From positions 1-56,684 of the forward strand of contig NZ_LJHV01000005.1 of the NCBI RefSeq assembly GCF_001296025.1: a stretch of 56,684 nt of DNA, written 5' to 3'. Below the pieces are notes generated by a model. That model had not been told where the DNA came from. It saw nothing but the letters and a program-made list of their open reading frames with translations, and searched no databases. Positions 35,369-43,490 of the stretch are shown here, in pieces; position 1 is the stretch's first letter; the number at the start of each line of letters is the position of its first letter. The translations under genes were made by a program, and so were the position numbers. The stretch is from Porphyrobacter sp. AAP60 (GTDB taxonomy: Bacteria; Pseudomonadota; Alphaproteobacteria; Sphingomonadales; Sphingomonadaceae).

Positions 35369-36187
35369 TTAGCGGCGGTAGTAATCCTCGGTATTGAGGA
35401 AAGCGCGCAGCCCTTCTGGCGTGGCATTGCGCACAAGATCGTGTTCGGGGGTGGTAAGGCCGCGCCACGCGGTGGCCCGCAGCGGAGTGGAGTTCCAATC
35501 GGGCCGCGGGTCGAGCACATGGGGACAATTGGCGATGAGGATGATCACTTCCATCTCTGCGCGCAGGAAAATGGCGCGGCCCGGTTCGAATGGGCCGATG
35601 ATGGGGGTGATCGCCCCGTCCGCCTCGATCCGGGTACCCTTGAACAGGTTTATGCAGGGGTGGACATCGCGGCGGGCCAGCCCGTGCTTGGCCGCCCCCA
35701 GAATCAGGCGGTCACGCCCGTTGGGGAAGGCGCCCGAGTTGCGTCCATCGCCATATTTTCGTGTGTTAAAGATCGCATTTGATACACCGCAGAAGGTGTC
35801 ATGTGTGCCCGCATGGTCTTCCATGATGCTGGCGAGCACGCGGCCCATGTCGCTGAGCAGCAGCTTGCCGGCGCCGAGGTAGGCGTTCCATTGTACCTTG
35901 ACTGTATCGGCAACATTGAGCCGCTCAGTCGGCATTTCGGCGTTGAAGATGTTTAGGCTGGCGCAGGCGTCCCCTTCCTTGTCGATCAACCGAAGCCACG
36001 CGCCGCGCGGCAGCCTGCGAGCAGCATATCCGCCCGCTGCGATCGTTTCCTCCCAAAGCAAGTCTTCGGCCGCTACCCCATCGGGCCGATCCTCAGCTAT
36101 CGGGGGAAGAATCGGCATGGTTTCGACCCGGGTGCCGCCCTGCGCACGTGCGTGATCGCGGGCGGCTTTGGGATCGGCGAGGCTCAT
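35369..36187 (-). CDS. DUF1989 protein, carboxyguanidine deiminase subunit-like (second)
   Basis: A 272-residue paralogue of the protein encoded just after it. DTFCGVSNAIFNTRKYG, HPCINLFKG and IANCPHVLDPR line up with the cysteines and histidines of the shorter subunit. The pair probably forms a heteromeric deiminase acting between the carboxylase and allophanate hydrolase. Its ATG overlaps the stop of the NikR-like gene by four bases. The older name is urea carboxylase-associated protein. Confidence 0.85.
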   Translation of the reverse strand: MSLADPKAARDHARAQGGTRVETMPILPPIAEDRPDGVAAEDLLWEETIAAGGYAARRLPRGAWLRLIDKEGDACASLNIFNAEMPTERLNVADTVKVQWNAYLGAGKLLLSDMGRVLASIMEDHAGTHDTFCGVSNAIFNTRKYGDGRNSGAFPNGRDRLILGAAKHGLARRDVHPCINLFKGTRIEADGAITPIIGPFEPGRAIFLRAEMEVIILIANCPHVLDPRPDWNSTPLRATAWRGLTTPEHDLVRNATPEGLRAFLNTEDYYRR

Positions 36188-36657
36188 TCGGCAGCCTCCT
36201 TTGCTGGCGGCGCATCCTGTTCATGCAGCGGCGGCAGCAGCGCAGTGGTGGTGACCAACTGCAATTGCTGCACACCGCGGATCGCCCGAAGGGCGTCGCA
36301 TAGCTGCTTCAGTCGCACGGCCGGGCCCTGCACCAGCAACACTTCAAGCGACTGGTCTTGTTCAAGGAATACGTGCTGTGATGAGATCACTTCCTTGAGG
36401 TAATCGACCTGCGTTTCGGCAAGCTGCTGGCGCACCCGTCCGCCGCCACCGGCATAGACAATGGTGATGGTCCCCGCGAGCGTATCTTCCGGCCGCGTCA
36501 GCGCCTCGTGCTCGGCCAGAGCGTGGCGGATCAGTTCGGCAATCAGCTGCGAACGCGAGGGTAGGCCGCGTTCCTCCACCATCATGTCGAGCTGGCGGAA
36601 CAATTCCGCCGGAAGGCTCATGCTCAAGCGAGCGAGACGGGAGGGTTCGGAAGTCAT
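36184..36657 (-). CDS. NikR-family regulator lacking nickel ligands
   Basis: A 157-residue protein with an N-terminal ribbon-helix-helix (RLSMSLPAELFRQLDMMVEE) and the NikR ACT-like C-terminal domain. Aligned with E. coli NikR from H95 (equivalent to H87 in LHVHINHDDCLEI), H89 is F97, C95 is S103 and H76 is V84, so only one of four Ni(II) ligands remains. The signal should therefore not be nickel. It sits inside the carboxylase/ABC operon, three bases after the ATPase stop, and two matching palindromes suggest it binds before the operon and near its own start. Confidence 0.85.
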   Translation of the reverse strand: MTSEPSRLARLSMSLPAELFRQLDMMVEERGLPSRSQLIAELIRHALAEHEALTRPEDTLAGTITIVYAGGGGRVRQQLAETQVDYLKEVISSQHVFLEQDQSLEVLLVQGPAVRLKQLCDALRAIRGVQQLQLVTTTALLPPLHEQDAPPAKEAAE

Positions 36658-36660
36658 GGG

Positions 36661-37443
36661 TCAATCGTGTCCGTTATTATGATTCGCGTCAATCGTAATA
36701 CTGCCATCGTCCACGCCGGCCGCTGATTTGCGCAGCGCCAGATCGTAGACCACACCCGCACCATAGCGGTGCGGCGCGTGCGGATCATGGCGGTGGTTGT
36801 CCAGCGTCAGAACACGGGTGCCGAGCGAAAAAGCCTCTTTTATATCATGGGTTACCATGATGATCGTGAGCCCGTGCTCGCGCCACAGCCGGGTGATCAG
36901 CGTGTGCATATCGGCGCGGATACCGGGATCCAGCGCACCGAAAGGCTCGTCCAGCAGCAATATCCTCGGACGCTTGATCAGGGCCTGCGCAATCGCAAGG
37001 CGTTGCTGCATTCCGCCTGACATTTGCGTGGGATAGAGGTTGCGGCTGTCAGCCAACCCGACTGAGTCAAGCATCGCCTCGGCTTCCCCAACTGCGGCGC
37101 GGCGCTGGCTGCCGAACAGCCGGGCGGTGAATGGCGAGGCGGAAAACTCCAGTCCCAGCAATGTGTTGCCCAGCACAGTTAAATGCGGGAACACCGAATA
37201 GCGCTGAAACACCACCCCCCGATCCGGCCCGCATTCGGCGGGCAAGGGCGTGCCATCGAGGGTGATCGAGCCACGCGTCGGCTGCTCCTGCCCCAGGATC
37301 ACGCGCAGCAGGCTGCTCTTCCCTGCCCCCGACGGGCCAACAATCGAGACGAAGGAACCCTCTGTGATATCGAGCGAAATCCGCTCCAGCACGACCTTGT
37401 CGCCATATTCGACCCACAGGTTCCTGAGGCTCAGCATCGCCAT
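36661..37443 (-). CDS. ABC transporter ATP-binding protein (urea-carboxylase region)
   Basis: A 260-residue ATPase of the nitrate/taurine-type uptake class: Walker A GPSGAGKSSLL, Q-loop VVFQRYSVFP, signature MSGGMQQRLAIAQALI, Walker B ILLLDEPFGALDP and switch histidine VTHDIKEAF. It powers import through the adjacent permease. The ATG at 37443 shares a base with the permease stop (TGATG); the TTG at 37446 is not needed. Its last dozen codons (SITIDANHNNGHD) overlie the putative NikR-like operator. Confidence 0.93.
   Translation of the reverse strand: MAMLSLRNLWVEYGDKVVLERISLDITEGSFVSIVGPSGAGKSSLLRVILGQEQPTRGSITLDGTPLPAECGPDRGVVFQRYSVFPHLTVLGNTLLGLEFSASPFTARLFGSQRRAAVGEAEAMLDSVGLADSRNLYPTQMSGGMQQRLAIAQALIKRPRILLLDEPFGALDPGIRADMHTLITRLWREHGLTIIMVTHDIKEAFSLGTRVLTLDNHRHDPHAPHRYGAGVVYDLALRKSAAGVDDGSITIDANHNNGHD
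36675..36700. promoter_or_regulatory. 26-bp palindrome: candidate operator of the NikR-like protein (near its gene)
   Basis: TATTATGATT, six bases, AATCGTAATA: a 10-6-10 dyad whose arms match at nine of ten positions, 18 bases upstream of the NikR-like start and inside the ATPase gene end. It shares arms and spacing with the site at 39410-39435. Confidence 0.7.
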
Positions 37444-38258
37444 CAATGCGCCGCCGCGTGGGCCCAGCCGAACAGCCGACGGCTCAGAAATACGAGTGTA
37501 AAATCAATGATTACCGCCAGCACCGCGATCCATGCCACGTAAGGCAGGATCACATCCATCGCGAGATAGCGGCGCACCAGAAAGATGCGATATCCCAGCC
37601 CTACATCAGCCGCGATCGCCTCGGCCGAAATCAGGAACACCCACGCCGGCCCAAGCGACAATCGCAACGCCTGTATCAGCCGCGGCATCGCCTGGGGCAA
37701 GGCAACGCGCAGCATCACGCCCCACGAATTTGCCCCTAAAGTCAGCGCCTTGATCACCTGTTCGCGCGGCAGAGCCCCAACGTGCCCTGCCACATCGCGG
37801 ATCATGAACGGGGTCACACCGACCACGATCAGCGCCACTTTGGCCGTCTCCCCCAATCCAAACACGATAAACAGGATTGGCAGCAAAGCGATGGGAGGAA
37901 CGACAGCAATCGCGGTCAAGAGGGGGCCTAGCGTGGCTCTAACCGGGGGCAAGCTGCCCAGAACCAGCCCGACCAACAAGGTCGAGATGGTCGCAATCCC
38001 CAATCCTACACCAAGCCGCCAGACACTCGCGATCGTATCGGCCCAGAACAGGTATTCGCCGGACAGCGGATCGGCCTGAAACGCCAGCAGCGCCATCGCC
38101 TCTGCCATCGCACCCGGCAGGGGCAGGATTTTGTCAGCGGGGTTGGCAGCATGCCGCGCTGCCGCGGCGATGATGTAGGTTAGCGCGAGAACCGCCAGCG
38201 GCAGCGCGCCCAACAGGAAGGCCGCGCCGCGCCCCGGAGTGCGGTTGACCCAGCGCAT
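37443..38258 (-). CDS. ABC transporter permease (urea-carboxylase region)
   Basis: A 271-residue inner-membrane permease with six hydrophobic helices of the nitrate/sulfonate/taurine type. The cytoplasmic EAA-like loop is KALTLGANSWGVMLRVALPQ. It starts at ATG 38258 (MRWVNRTPG), four bases after the binding-protein stop; the open frame up to 38411 is not used. It pairs with the ATPase and binding lipoprotein of the same operon to import the nitrogen substrate. Confidence 0.92.
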   Translation of the reverse strand: MRWVNRTPGRGAAFLLGALPLAVLALTYIIAAAARHAANPADKILPLPGAMAEAMALLAFQADPLSGEYLFWADTIASVWRLGVGLGIATISTLLVGLVLGSLPPVRATLGPLLTAIAVVPPIALLPILFIVFGLGETAKVALIVVGVTPFMIRDVAGHVGALPREQVIKALTLGANSWGVMLRVALPQAMPRLIQALRLSLGPAWVFLISAEAIAADVGLGYRIFLVRRYLAMDVILPYVAWIAVLAVIIDFTLVFLSRRLFGWAHAAAH

Positions 38259-38262
38259 TGGC

Positions 38263-39348
38263 CTATAGTGCCCCGTCCGCTGCCATTTGCATGAAGGTGG
38301 GATCGAACCGCAGTCTGATATTGGCCGTGTCGCCCAGCGTCTTGCCCGCCGGGAATGCCATCCCCACCGCATCGGCAGAACGGGCGCCCTGACCGAACAG
38401 GCCTTGCGCAAAGCTGAAATCGCGCACGCGGGTCATGGTGTTTACCAAGCTATCGGCCGACATCGCCGCGACCGCTGCCTCGGGATCGGCATAGAGGAAG
38501 GTGGTGGCAAGCTGGCCTTCGAACACGTCTGGTGTCGTTCCCGCCAGCTGGGCCATCGCGGCGCGTGCGGCGGCGCCCTCGGCATCCTGCCGCATCATCA
38601 GCGTCATGGTTTCATACCAGATCCCCGCCAACGCCTTGCCAAGGTTGGGGTTGGCCGCCAGCACCTTGGTATCGACCACCATCAGATCGAGGATCTCGCC
38701 CGGAATATCGGCCGAGGAAAACACCGCCTTGGTGCCCGCCACGCCCTTCATGGTCGTCACCTGCGGGTTCCACGCCACCGCTGCGGTGACATCGGGCGAG
38801 GCAAAGGCGGCGGCAATATCGGCATCCGATGTGTTGACCGTTTTCACAGCGGTCAGCTTCATCCCGTTTTCTTCCAGCGCACGCGCCAACAGGTAATGCG
38901 AGACCGACAGTTCGGCCAGATAGACCTGCCGCCCCTTCATCCCCGTCACGCCATCCGCGCCCTTCAGCAGCACCGCATCATTGCCGTTGGAATAATCGCC
39001 AAGGATGATCGCGCTGGTATCCTTGCCGCCCGCCGCAGGGATGGTCAGCGCGTCCATATTGGCGACTGTTACCCCGTCCAGCTTGCCCGCGGTGTACTGG
39101 TTCACACTTTCGATATAATCATTGACCTGCACGAAGCGGATTTCGATCCCGTACTTGTCGCCCCATTTCTTCACGATCCCGGCCTGCTGCGCGTAGGGCC
39201 ATGGCATCCAGCCGGCATAGATCGACCAGCCGATGGCGAATTCGCTGCGCGGCTGGGCGGCTTCTTCCTCGCCCCCCGAACAGGCCGCCACCGCGAGCGC
39301 GCAGGCGATAACGAGAAAACGGGCTGCGCGGCGAAGCTGTTGGAGCAT
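38263..39348 (-). CDS. ABC transporter substrate-binding lipoprotein (urea-carboxylase region)
   Basis: A 361-residue periplasmic binding protein with a lipoprotein signal ending ALAVAAC (C23), a short acidic linker and the NrtA/SsuA-like fold: SEFAIGWSIYAGWMPWPYAQ, YTAGKLDGVTVANMDALTIP and DYSNGNDAVLLKG. It belongs to the group of binding proteins found with urea carboxylase, so the ligand is probably guanidine or urea. It is the first gene of the operon; the candidate operator lies 62-87 bases upstream of its ATG. AGGA lies nine bases before the start. Confidence 0.92.
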   Translation of the reverse strand: MLQQLRRAARFLVIACALAVAACSGGEEEAAQPRSEFAIGWSIYAGWMPWPYAQQAGIVKKWGDKYGIEIRFVQVNDYIESVNQYTAGKLDGVTVANMDALTIPAAGGKDTSAIILGDYSNGNDAVLLKGADGVTGMKGRQVYLAELSVSHYLLARALEENGMKLTAVKTVNTSDADIAAAFASPDVTAAVAWNPQVTTMKGVAGTKAVFSSADIPGEILDLMVVDTKVLAANPNLGKALAGIWYETMTLMMRQDAEGAAARAAMAQLAGTTPDVFEGQLATTFLYADPEAAVAAMSADSLVNTMTRVRDFSFAQGLFGQGARSADAVGMAFPAGKTLGDTANIRLRFDPTFMQMAADGAL

Positions 39349-39409
39349 GATTCGGGATCCTTTCGCAGTCGCAGCATCCTCCCATCATCAGCGTTTGTCT
39401 ATGGGGAAT

Positions 39410-39435
39410 TATTACGATTGCGAAGAAATGTAATA
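39410..39435. promoter_or_regulatory. 26-bp palindrome: candidate operator of the NikR-like protein (before the operon)
   Basis: TATTACGATT, six bases, AAATGTAATA: the same 10-6-10 layout as the site at 36675-36700, differing from it at three arm positions. It is centred about 74 bases before the first gene of the transporter/carboxylase operon, in an AT-rich patch, as expected for a promoter operator. Confidence 0.72.
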
Positions 39436-39464
39436 TATCTAATCCTGCTGCAATTCTGGGGGAA

Positions 39465-39484
39465 GCGGCGCGCTTTTGCGCCGC
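39465..39484. repeat. Short hairpin in the divergent intergenic region
   Basis: GCGGCGC, six bases including TTTT, GCGCCGC form a 7-bp perfect stem 31 bases before the YncE-like lipoprotein start and upstream of the operon on the other side. It may separate the two divergent promoters or shape the leader of the lipoprotein mRNA. Confidence 0.4.
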
Positions 39485-39515
39485 CTCGCGCCCGCGACCT
39501 GATGGAAGGACTGCG

Positions 39516-40475
39516 ATGACATCTCATCCTGCTAACCGCCCCCTCTCGCTGATCATGGCGGGCGCACTGCTCGCCTCCTGCGCGCCCGATGCGCCTCCGC
39601 CGCCTGCAACTGGTGAAGCGCCGGACCTCACCGAAAAGGCGCTGAAAGTCCCAGGCTTTGCCGATTTCATCGCGATTGATGGCGATACCGCGTGGGTCAC
39701 CAATGATGGGCGCGTGGAACAGTGGAGCACCAGTGAAAAGCTCGCCAGCCTCGCCGTGCCGCGCCCCTGCGGCACCATGGCGATTGCCGAAGGCGCGCTG
39801 TGGGTCGCCAATTGCAAGGGCGGCGAGGTGTGGCGCGTGAACCTGAAAACTGCCGCGCTTGAAGCCAAGATCGCCACCGGCCTTGCCAACCCCAAGGGCG
39901 AAACCAACGTGGTCGCGGGTGCCGGATCGGTCTGGGTGGCAAGCGATCCGGCGGGCAAGGTCGCGCGGATCGATCCTGCCACCAACACTGTGATCGCCAC
40001 CATCCCGGTTGCGCCGGAAACATGGTATCTTGCCTTCGGGTTTGACGCGATCTGGGCGGTCAGCAGCGAAGGCAAGGTGCTGCAGAAGATCGATCCCGCC
40101 ACCAACACCGTGGTTGGCACCACTCCGCTGGGCGATACGCCGGGCTTCCTTGCGGCAGGCGAAGGCGCGGTGTGGGTGCAGGAACAGGGCGATGGCACCG
40201 TGGCCAAGGTTGATCCGGCGGCGCTGACAGTCGCGGGCCGCACCAAGGTGGGCGACAATCTGAAATGGGGCGATATCGATACCGGCGGCGGCATGGTGTG
40301 GCTGCGCACCACCGATGATCAGGCGCTGGTGGTGATCGATCCCGCCAGCCTCGAAATCAGGGCGCGGATGGGTGATGCTGTCGGCAGCGGCGCTTTGCGC
40401 TGGACGCCCAAAGGCGTGTGGACTTCAGCCCATGACAACCAGACATTATCGTGGTGGAGCGCCCCTGCCCCCTGA
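39516..40475 (+). CDS. YncE-like beta-propeller lipoprotein
   Basis: A 319-residue lipoprotein (ALLASC, C22) with a Pro-rich linker and a repeated propeller pattern: DTAWVTNDGRVEQWS, GALWVANCKGGEVWRVN, GSVWVASDPAGKVARIDPAT, DAIWAVSSEGKVLQKIDPAT, and GAVWVQEQGDGTVAKVDPAA. Each unit pairs a W-V strand with a following K-V-x-x-ID strand, about six to seven blades. These proteins are periplasmic with no agreed activity; some bind ligands or metal. It is divergent from the transporter operon and ends at a strong terminator. Confidence 0.82.
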   Translation: MTSHPANRPLSLIMAGALLASCAPDAPPPPATGEAPDLTEKALKVPGFADFIAIDGDTAWVTNDGRVEQWSTSEKLASLAVPRPCGTMAIAEGALWVANCKGGEVWRVNLKTAALEAKIATGLANPKGETNVVAGAGSVWVASDPAGKVARIDPATNTVIATIPVAPETWYLAFGFDAIWAVSSEGKVLQKIDPATNTVVGTTPLGDTPGFLAAGEGAVWVQEQGDGTVAKVDPAALTVAGRTKVGDNLKWGDIDTGGGMVWLRTTDDQALVVIDPASLEIRARMGDAVGSGALRWTPKGVWTSAHDNQTLSWWSAPAP

Positions 40476-40489
40476 CCGCCGCAAAAAAA

Positions 40490-40527
40490 GAAGCGCGCGG
40501 GGCGGGTCGCAAAACCCCGCGCGCTTC
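40490..40527. terminator. Bidirectional intrinsic terminator
   Basis: GAAGCGCGCGGGG and CCCCGCGCGCTTC form a perfect 13-bp stem around 12 bases. On the minus strand seven T residues follow directly (the A-run at 40483-40489), ending the TonB receptor transcript; on the plus strand AACTTGTTTT follows, ending the lipoprotein gene. Confidence 0.88.
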
Positions 40528-40568
40528 AACTTGTTTTCGTTGGCGTCCCCCGAAGGGCTCTTATGGTT

Positions 40569-43103
40569 TTAGAACTTGTACCCCAGTTCCACCCCGAAGC
40601 GCTGGCGTGCGCCGGGCGAGATGAATGATCCGCCGAATTCGACCGCGGTAATCACTTCGTTGAGGTACTTTTCGTTGAACAGGTTTTCGGCATAGGCCGT
40701 GATCGACCACTGTTCGCCTTCAAACCCGATGCGCAGATCCATCACGCCAAAGGCATCGCGCTGCGCCACGGTATAATCGGCATCGCCCACAAAGGCCGGA
40801 AGCGCCAGCGCCGAACCGGGCAGCAGGCCGCTGAACAGCGTGGGATTGGGATCGTCCTGCAAGGAGTGGAACCATGTCGGCCCGGTGATGCGGTAATCGG
40901 CGCGGGTGACGAAATCGATGCTGTTCGACACCGGCAGATCAAGCTGGGTGCCGAAGTTCAGCGTGTAATCGGCGGTATAGGGCGATTTGTTGCCCACCGT
41001 CACCGGGCGCGAGGCGTTGGCGAGGATCTCGCTTTCGGTGACGTTGGCCGAACCGAACACCGTCCAGCCCTGCATCAACTCGGCAGTCAGGTTGAGCTCC
41101 GCGCCGTAAACCTCGACCTCGTCGATGTTCGAAACCACGCGCAGCAGGCCGAACCCGCCGACGAAGAATTCGAAGAACTGCATATCGTCGATCTTGGTGT
41201 AATATCCCGCCAGATCGAACGTCACTGCGCCATCCAGCAATGTGCCCTTGATCCCCGCTTCGAAGGCGCTGGACACTTCCTTACGGTACTGGTCATCGAT
41301 CAGCACGGTGCTGCCGATGAACTGGTTCAGCCCGGTTTCGACAATCGCGGCCGATCCCTGATTGTTGAAGCCGCCCGATTTGAAGCCGATGCCCCAGTTG
41401 CCGTAAAGGTTTATATCGTCGGTCAGTTCATACCGCAGCGAAATCTTGGGCTGGAACTGCTTGAAGGTTTGCGATTGCGGCGCGATCGGCTGCACTGCGC
41501 CCGCCACCACCTGCTGGCCGGGGTTGATCGGGCCGCCGGTGATCGGATCGAACACGGCCGGCACCAGGCTTTCGACCTGACGATCCTCGATATCGTACCG
41601 GCCTGCCACGCTGACGTTGAAGCGGTCTGACAGATCGGCATCAACCGATGCGAACAGCGCATAGACATCGGTGGTGAAGGCATCATGGTAAAGCTGGGTC
41701 GTCGGGTTGCTTGATCCCGGCGCATTGTAAAGCTGGCGGCTGACACCCTGGCCAAGATCGGCGCCAAGGCTGATCCCGACTTCGCGTTCGATATGCAGGT
41801 AATAGGCGCCAAGCTGCCAGTTCACCGCATCATCGCCGTTGGAGGCAAGCCGGATTTCGCCGCTGATGTCTTCCTGCTGGCGCACCTGAAGCTGGGTGCC
41901 GTCGCAGGTCGTCGGGCTATAGGCGCCGAAGGTCGAACCGTTCACCGGATCGAAAATGAATGGGATTGGGTTGTTGCCGATGAAGGTGGGGGCGTTGAGC
42001 GGGAAGCCGGTCAATGCGGCCGTGGTTCCGAAGCACGCATTGGATGCCGCGACCGAAGCCGGGGTCGCACCGGGGAAGGTGAAGCGCGCAAAATCGGCCG
42101 AGGTGCCGTCAGCGGTCAGCGACTGGTCGACATCGGTATAAAGCACCCACGCTGTCAGCGTTGCGCCTTCGAAATCATGTTCGACCTTGGCTGATGCTTC
42201 GAAAGTGGTCTGGTCATTGGTGGGGCGGATGTTCGAATAATAACCGAACTGCCGGGTGTTCACATCCTCGAAGAAAGCCGGATCGACTGCGGCGAAATTG
42301 GGCAGGTGGAAGCTGGCGTTGAAGTTGATCGAAGCCCCGCTGAGATCGGCATAGCGCGCCTTTACATCCAGTTCGGTGTTCGGCCCGAGTTCGGCGACGA
42401 AGCGCCCGTCGATCCCCCAGACTTCCTGATCATCGACTGTCTTGGAATTGCCGAGGAAGGTGTTGCGAAAAAACCCGTCGGTGGTGGAATAATTGCCCGA
42501 CAGCACCAGCCCGGCAGAATCGCCGATCGGGGTCGCGATATAGGCGTTGGCGAGATAGGTATTGTCCTGCGCGGCGCGCACCAGCACCCCGCCTTCCAGC
42601 ACATCGCCCGGCTTCAGCGTTTGCAGCACGATCGCGCCTGCCGCAGCGTTGCGGCCATAGAGCGCGCCCTGCGGGCCTTTGAGGATTTCCACCTGCCGCA
42701 GCGTGCCCTGGTTCTGGTTCAGCTGCGCGGTGTTGGTTTTCAGGATCCCGTCAACTACCAGCGCGACCGAGCTTTCCGCGTCGCGTGCGCCATTGATCCC
42801 GCGGATGTTGATCTGGGTATCGCCCGCCTCTGCCGTGCCGGTGACAATGGTGACGCCCGGCGTCAGCTGGATGAAATCGTCAGCGCGCTGCACGCCCGTT
42901 TTGGCGAGGGTTTCAGCGCTGAACACCGTGACGGCGGCAGGCACATCTGCGAGGCTTTCCGACTGGCGACGGGCGGTGACGATGATTGCGTTATCTTCCT
43001 CCGCAACCTGGCCGGTGGCGACCGAATCCTGCGCAATCGCGGGCGCGGTGAAGGCAATGGCACCAAGAGCCGCGCCAGAGGCAAGAACCAAACGGACATT
43101 CAT
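40569..43103 (-). CDS. TonB-dependent outer-membrane receptor
   Basis: An 844-residue receptor: signal peptide ending AIAQD (about residue 25), TonB box region DNAIIVTARR, plug domain (VPAAVTVFSAETLAKTGVQR, LKGPQGALYGRNAAAGAI) and a 22-strand type barrel ending with the aromatic GVELGYKF. It imports an unknown compound; in sphingomonads such receptors often serve aromatic or other organic substrates next to the matching catabolic genes. It is divergent from the GntR gene, with a candidate GntR operator 220 bases before its ATG. AGGAGAG precedes the start. Confidence 0.93.
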   Translation of the reverse strand: MNVRLVLASGAALGAIAFTAPAIAQDSVATGQVAEEDNAIIVTARRQSESLADVPAAVTVFSAETLAKTGVQRADDFIQLTPGVTIVTGTAEAGDTQINIRGINGARDAESSVALVVDGILKTNTAQLNQNQGTLRQVEILKGPQGALYGRNAAAGAIVLQTLKPGDVLEGGVLVRAAQDNTYLANAYIATPIGDSAGLVLSGNYSTTDGFFRNTFLGNSKTVDDQEVWGIDGRFVAELGPNTELDVKARYADLSGASINFNASFHLPNFAAVDPAFFEDVNTRQFGYYSNIRPTNDQTTFEASAKVEHDFEGATLTAWVLYTDVDQSLTADGTSADFARFTFPGATPASVAASNACFGTTAALTGFPLNAPTFIGNNPIPFIFDPVNGSTFGAYSPTTCDGTQLQVRQQEDISGEIRLASNGDDAVNWQLGAYYLHIEREVGISLGADLGQGVSRQLYNAPGSSNPTTQLYHDAFTTDVYALFASVDADLSDRFNVSVAGRYDIEDRQVESLVPAVFDPITGGPINPGQQVVAGAVQPIAPQSQTFKQFQPKISLRYELTDDINLYGNWGIGFKSGGFNNQGSAAIVETGLNQFIGSTVLIDDQYRKEVSSAFEAGIKGTLLDGAVTFDLAGYYTKIDDMQFFEFFVGGFGLLRVVSNIDEVEVYGAELNLTAELMQGWTVFGSANVTESEILANASRPVTVGNKSPYTADYTLNFGTQLDLPVSNSIDFVTRADYRITGPTWFHSLQDDPNPTLFSGLLPGSALALPAFVGDADYTVAQRDAFGVMDLRIGFEGEQWSITAYAENLFNEKYLNEVITAVEFGGSFISPGARQRFGVELGYKF

Positions 43104-43490
43104 GGGACGGCTCTCCTGTAAAGGAATGTTAGGGAGGGATCAGACGCGGCGATTGGCCCCGCCTATCGAAACGTGATCTGTCGAAACGTGGAATGGTTGG
43201 AGGCCCGGCTGGCCGGACGCAGAACAGGGCGCGCAGCTTGCCACCGCTGCCTGATCCATCGCGATCGGTATGAAGCCCTTGATACGCTGCACGGCACACC
43301 CCTGTTGCCTGTTGGGTAGTGACTATTGTATACAAATAACTCCCGTCAAGCATTTTGCACAAATGTGACGATTGCGGTGCGGGATGTGTGTTTTTGTCGC
43401 CGCAGGGGTTGTGACACGGGTTGTCATGCCGCAATCACGGAAGGGTATGATCATCCCCCGGTTTTCACACCTTACCCAGATGGCATCGGT
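43104..43490. promoter_or_regulatory. Divergent promoter region of the receptor and GntR genes
   Basis: About 390 bases without a gene. It holds two direct copies of TCGAAACGTG (43167-43176 and 43182-43191, 15 bases apart) and the GntR-type palindrome at 43325-43337. The open frame running through it upstream of the GntR start is not coding in character. Confidence 0.6.
43325..43337. promoter_or_regulatory. Candidate GntR operator, site 1
   Basis: ATTGTATACAAAT with a perfect 10-base core TTGTATACAA (43326-43335). It is identical to site 2 at 44231-44243, and both flank the GntR regulator gene. FadR/FCD regulators commonly bind TTGTxxACAA-like dyads. Confidence 0.78.

Noticed and set aside
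39349..39515. Guanidine (ykkC-type) riboswitch before the transporter/carboxylase operon
   Set aside because: I looked for the conserved blocks of the guanidine motifs by eye and saw none; a covariance-model search would be decisive.
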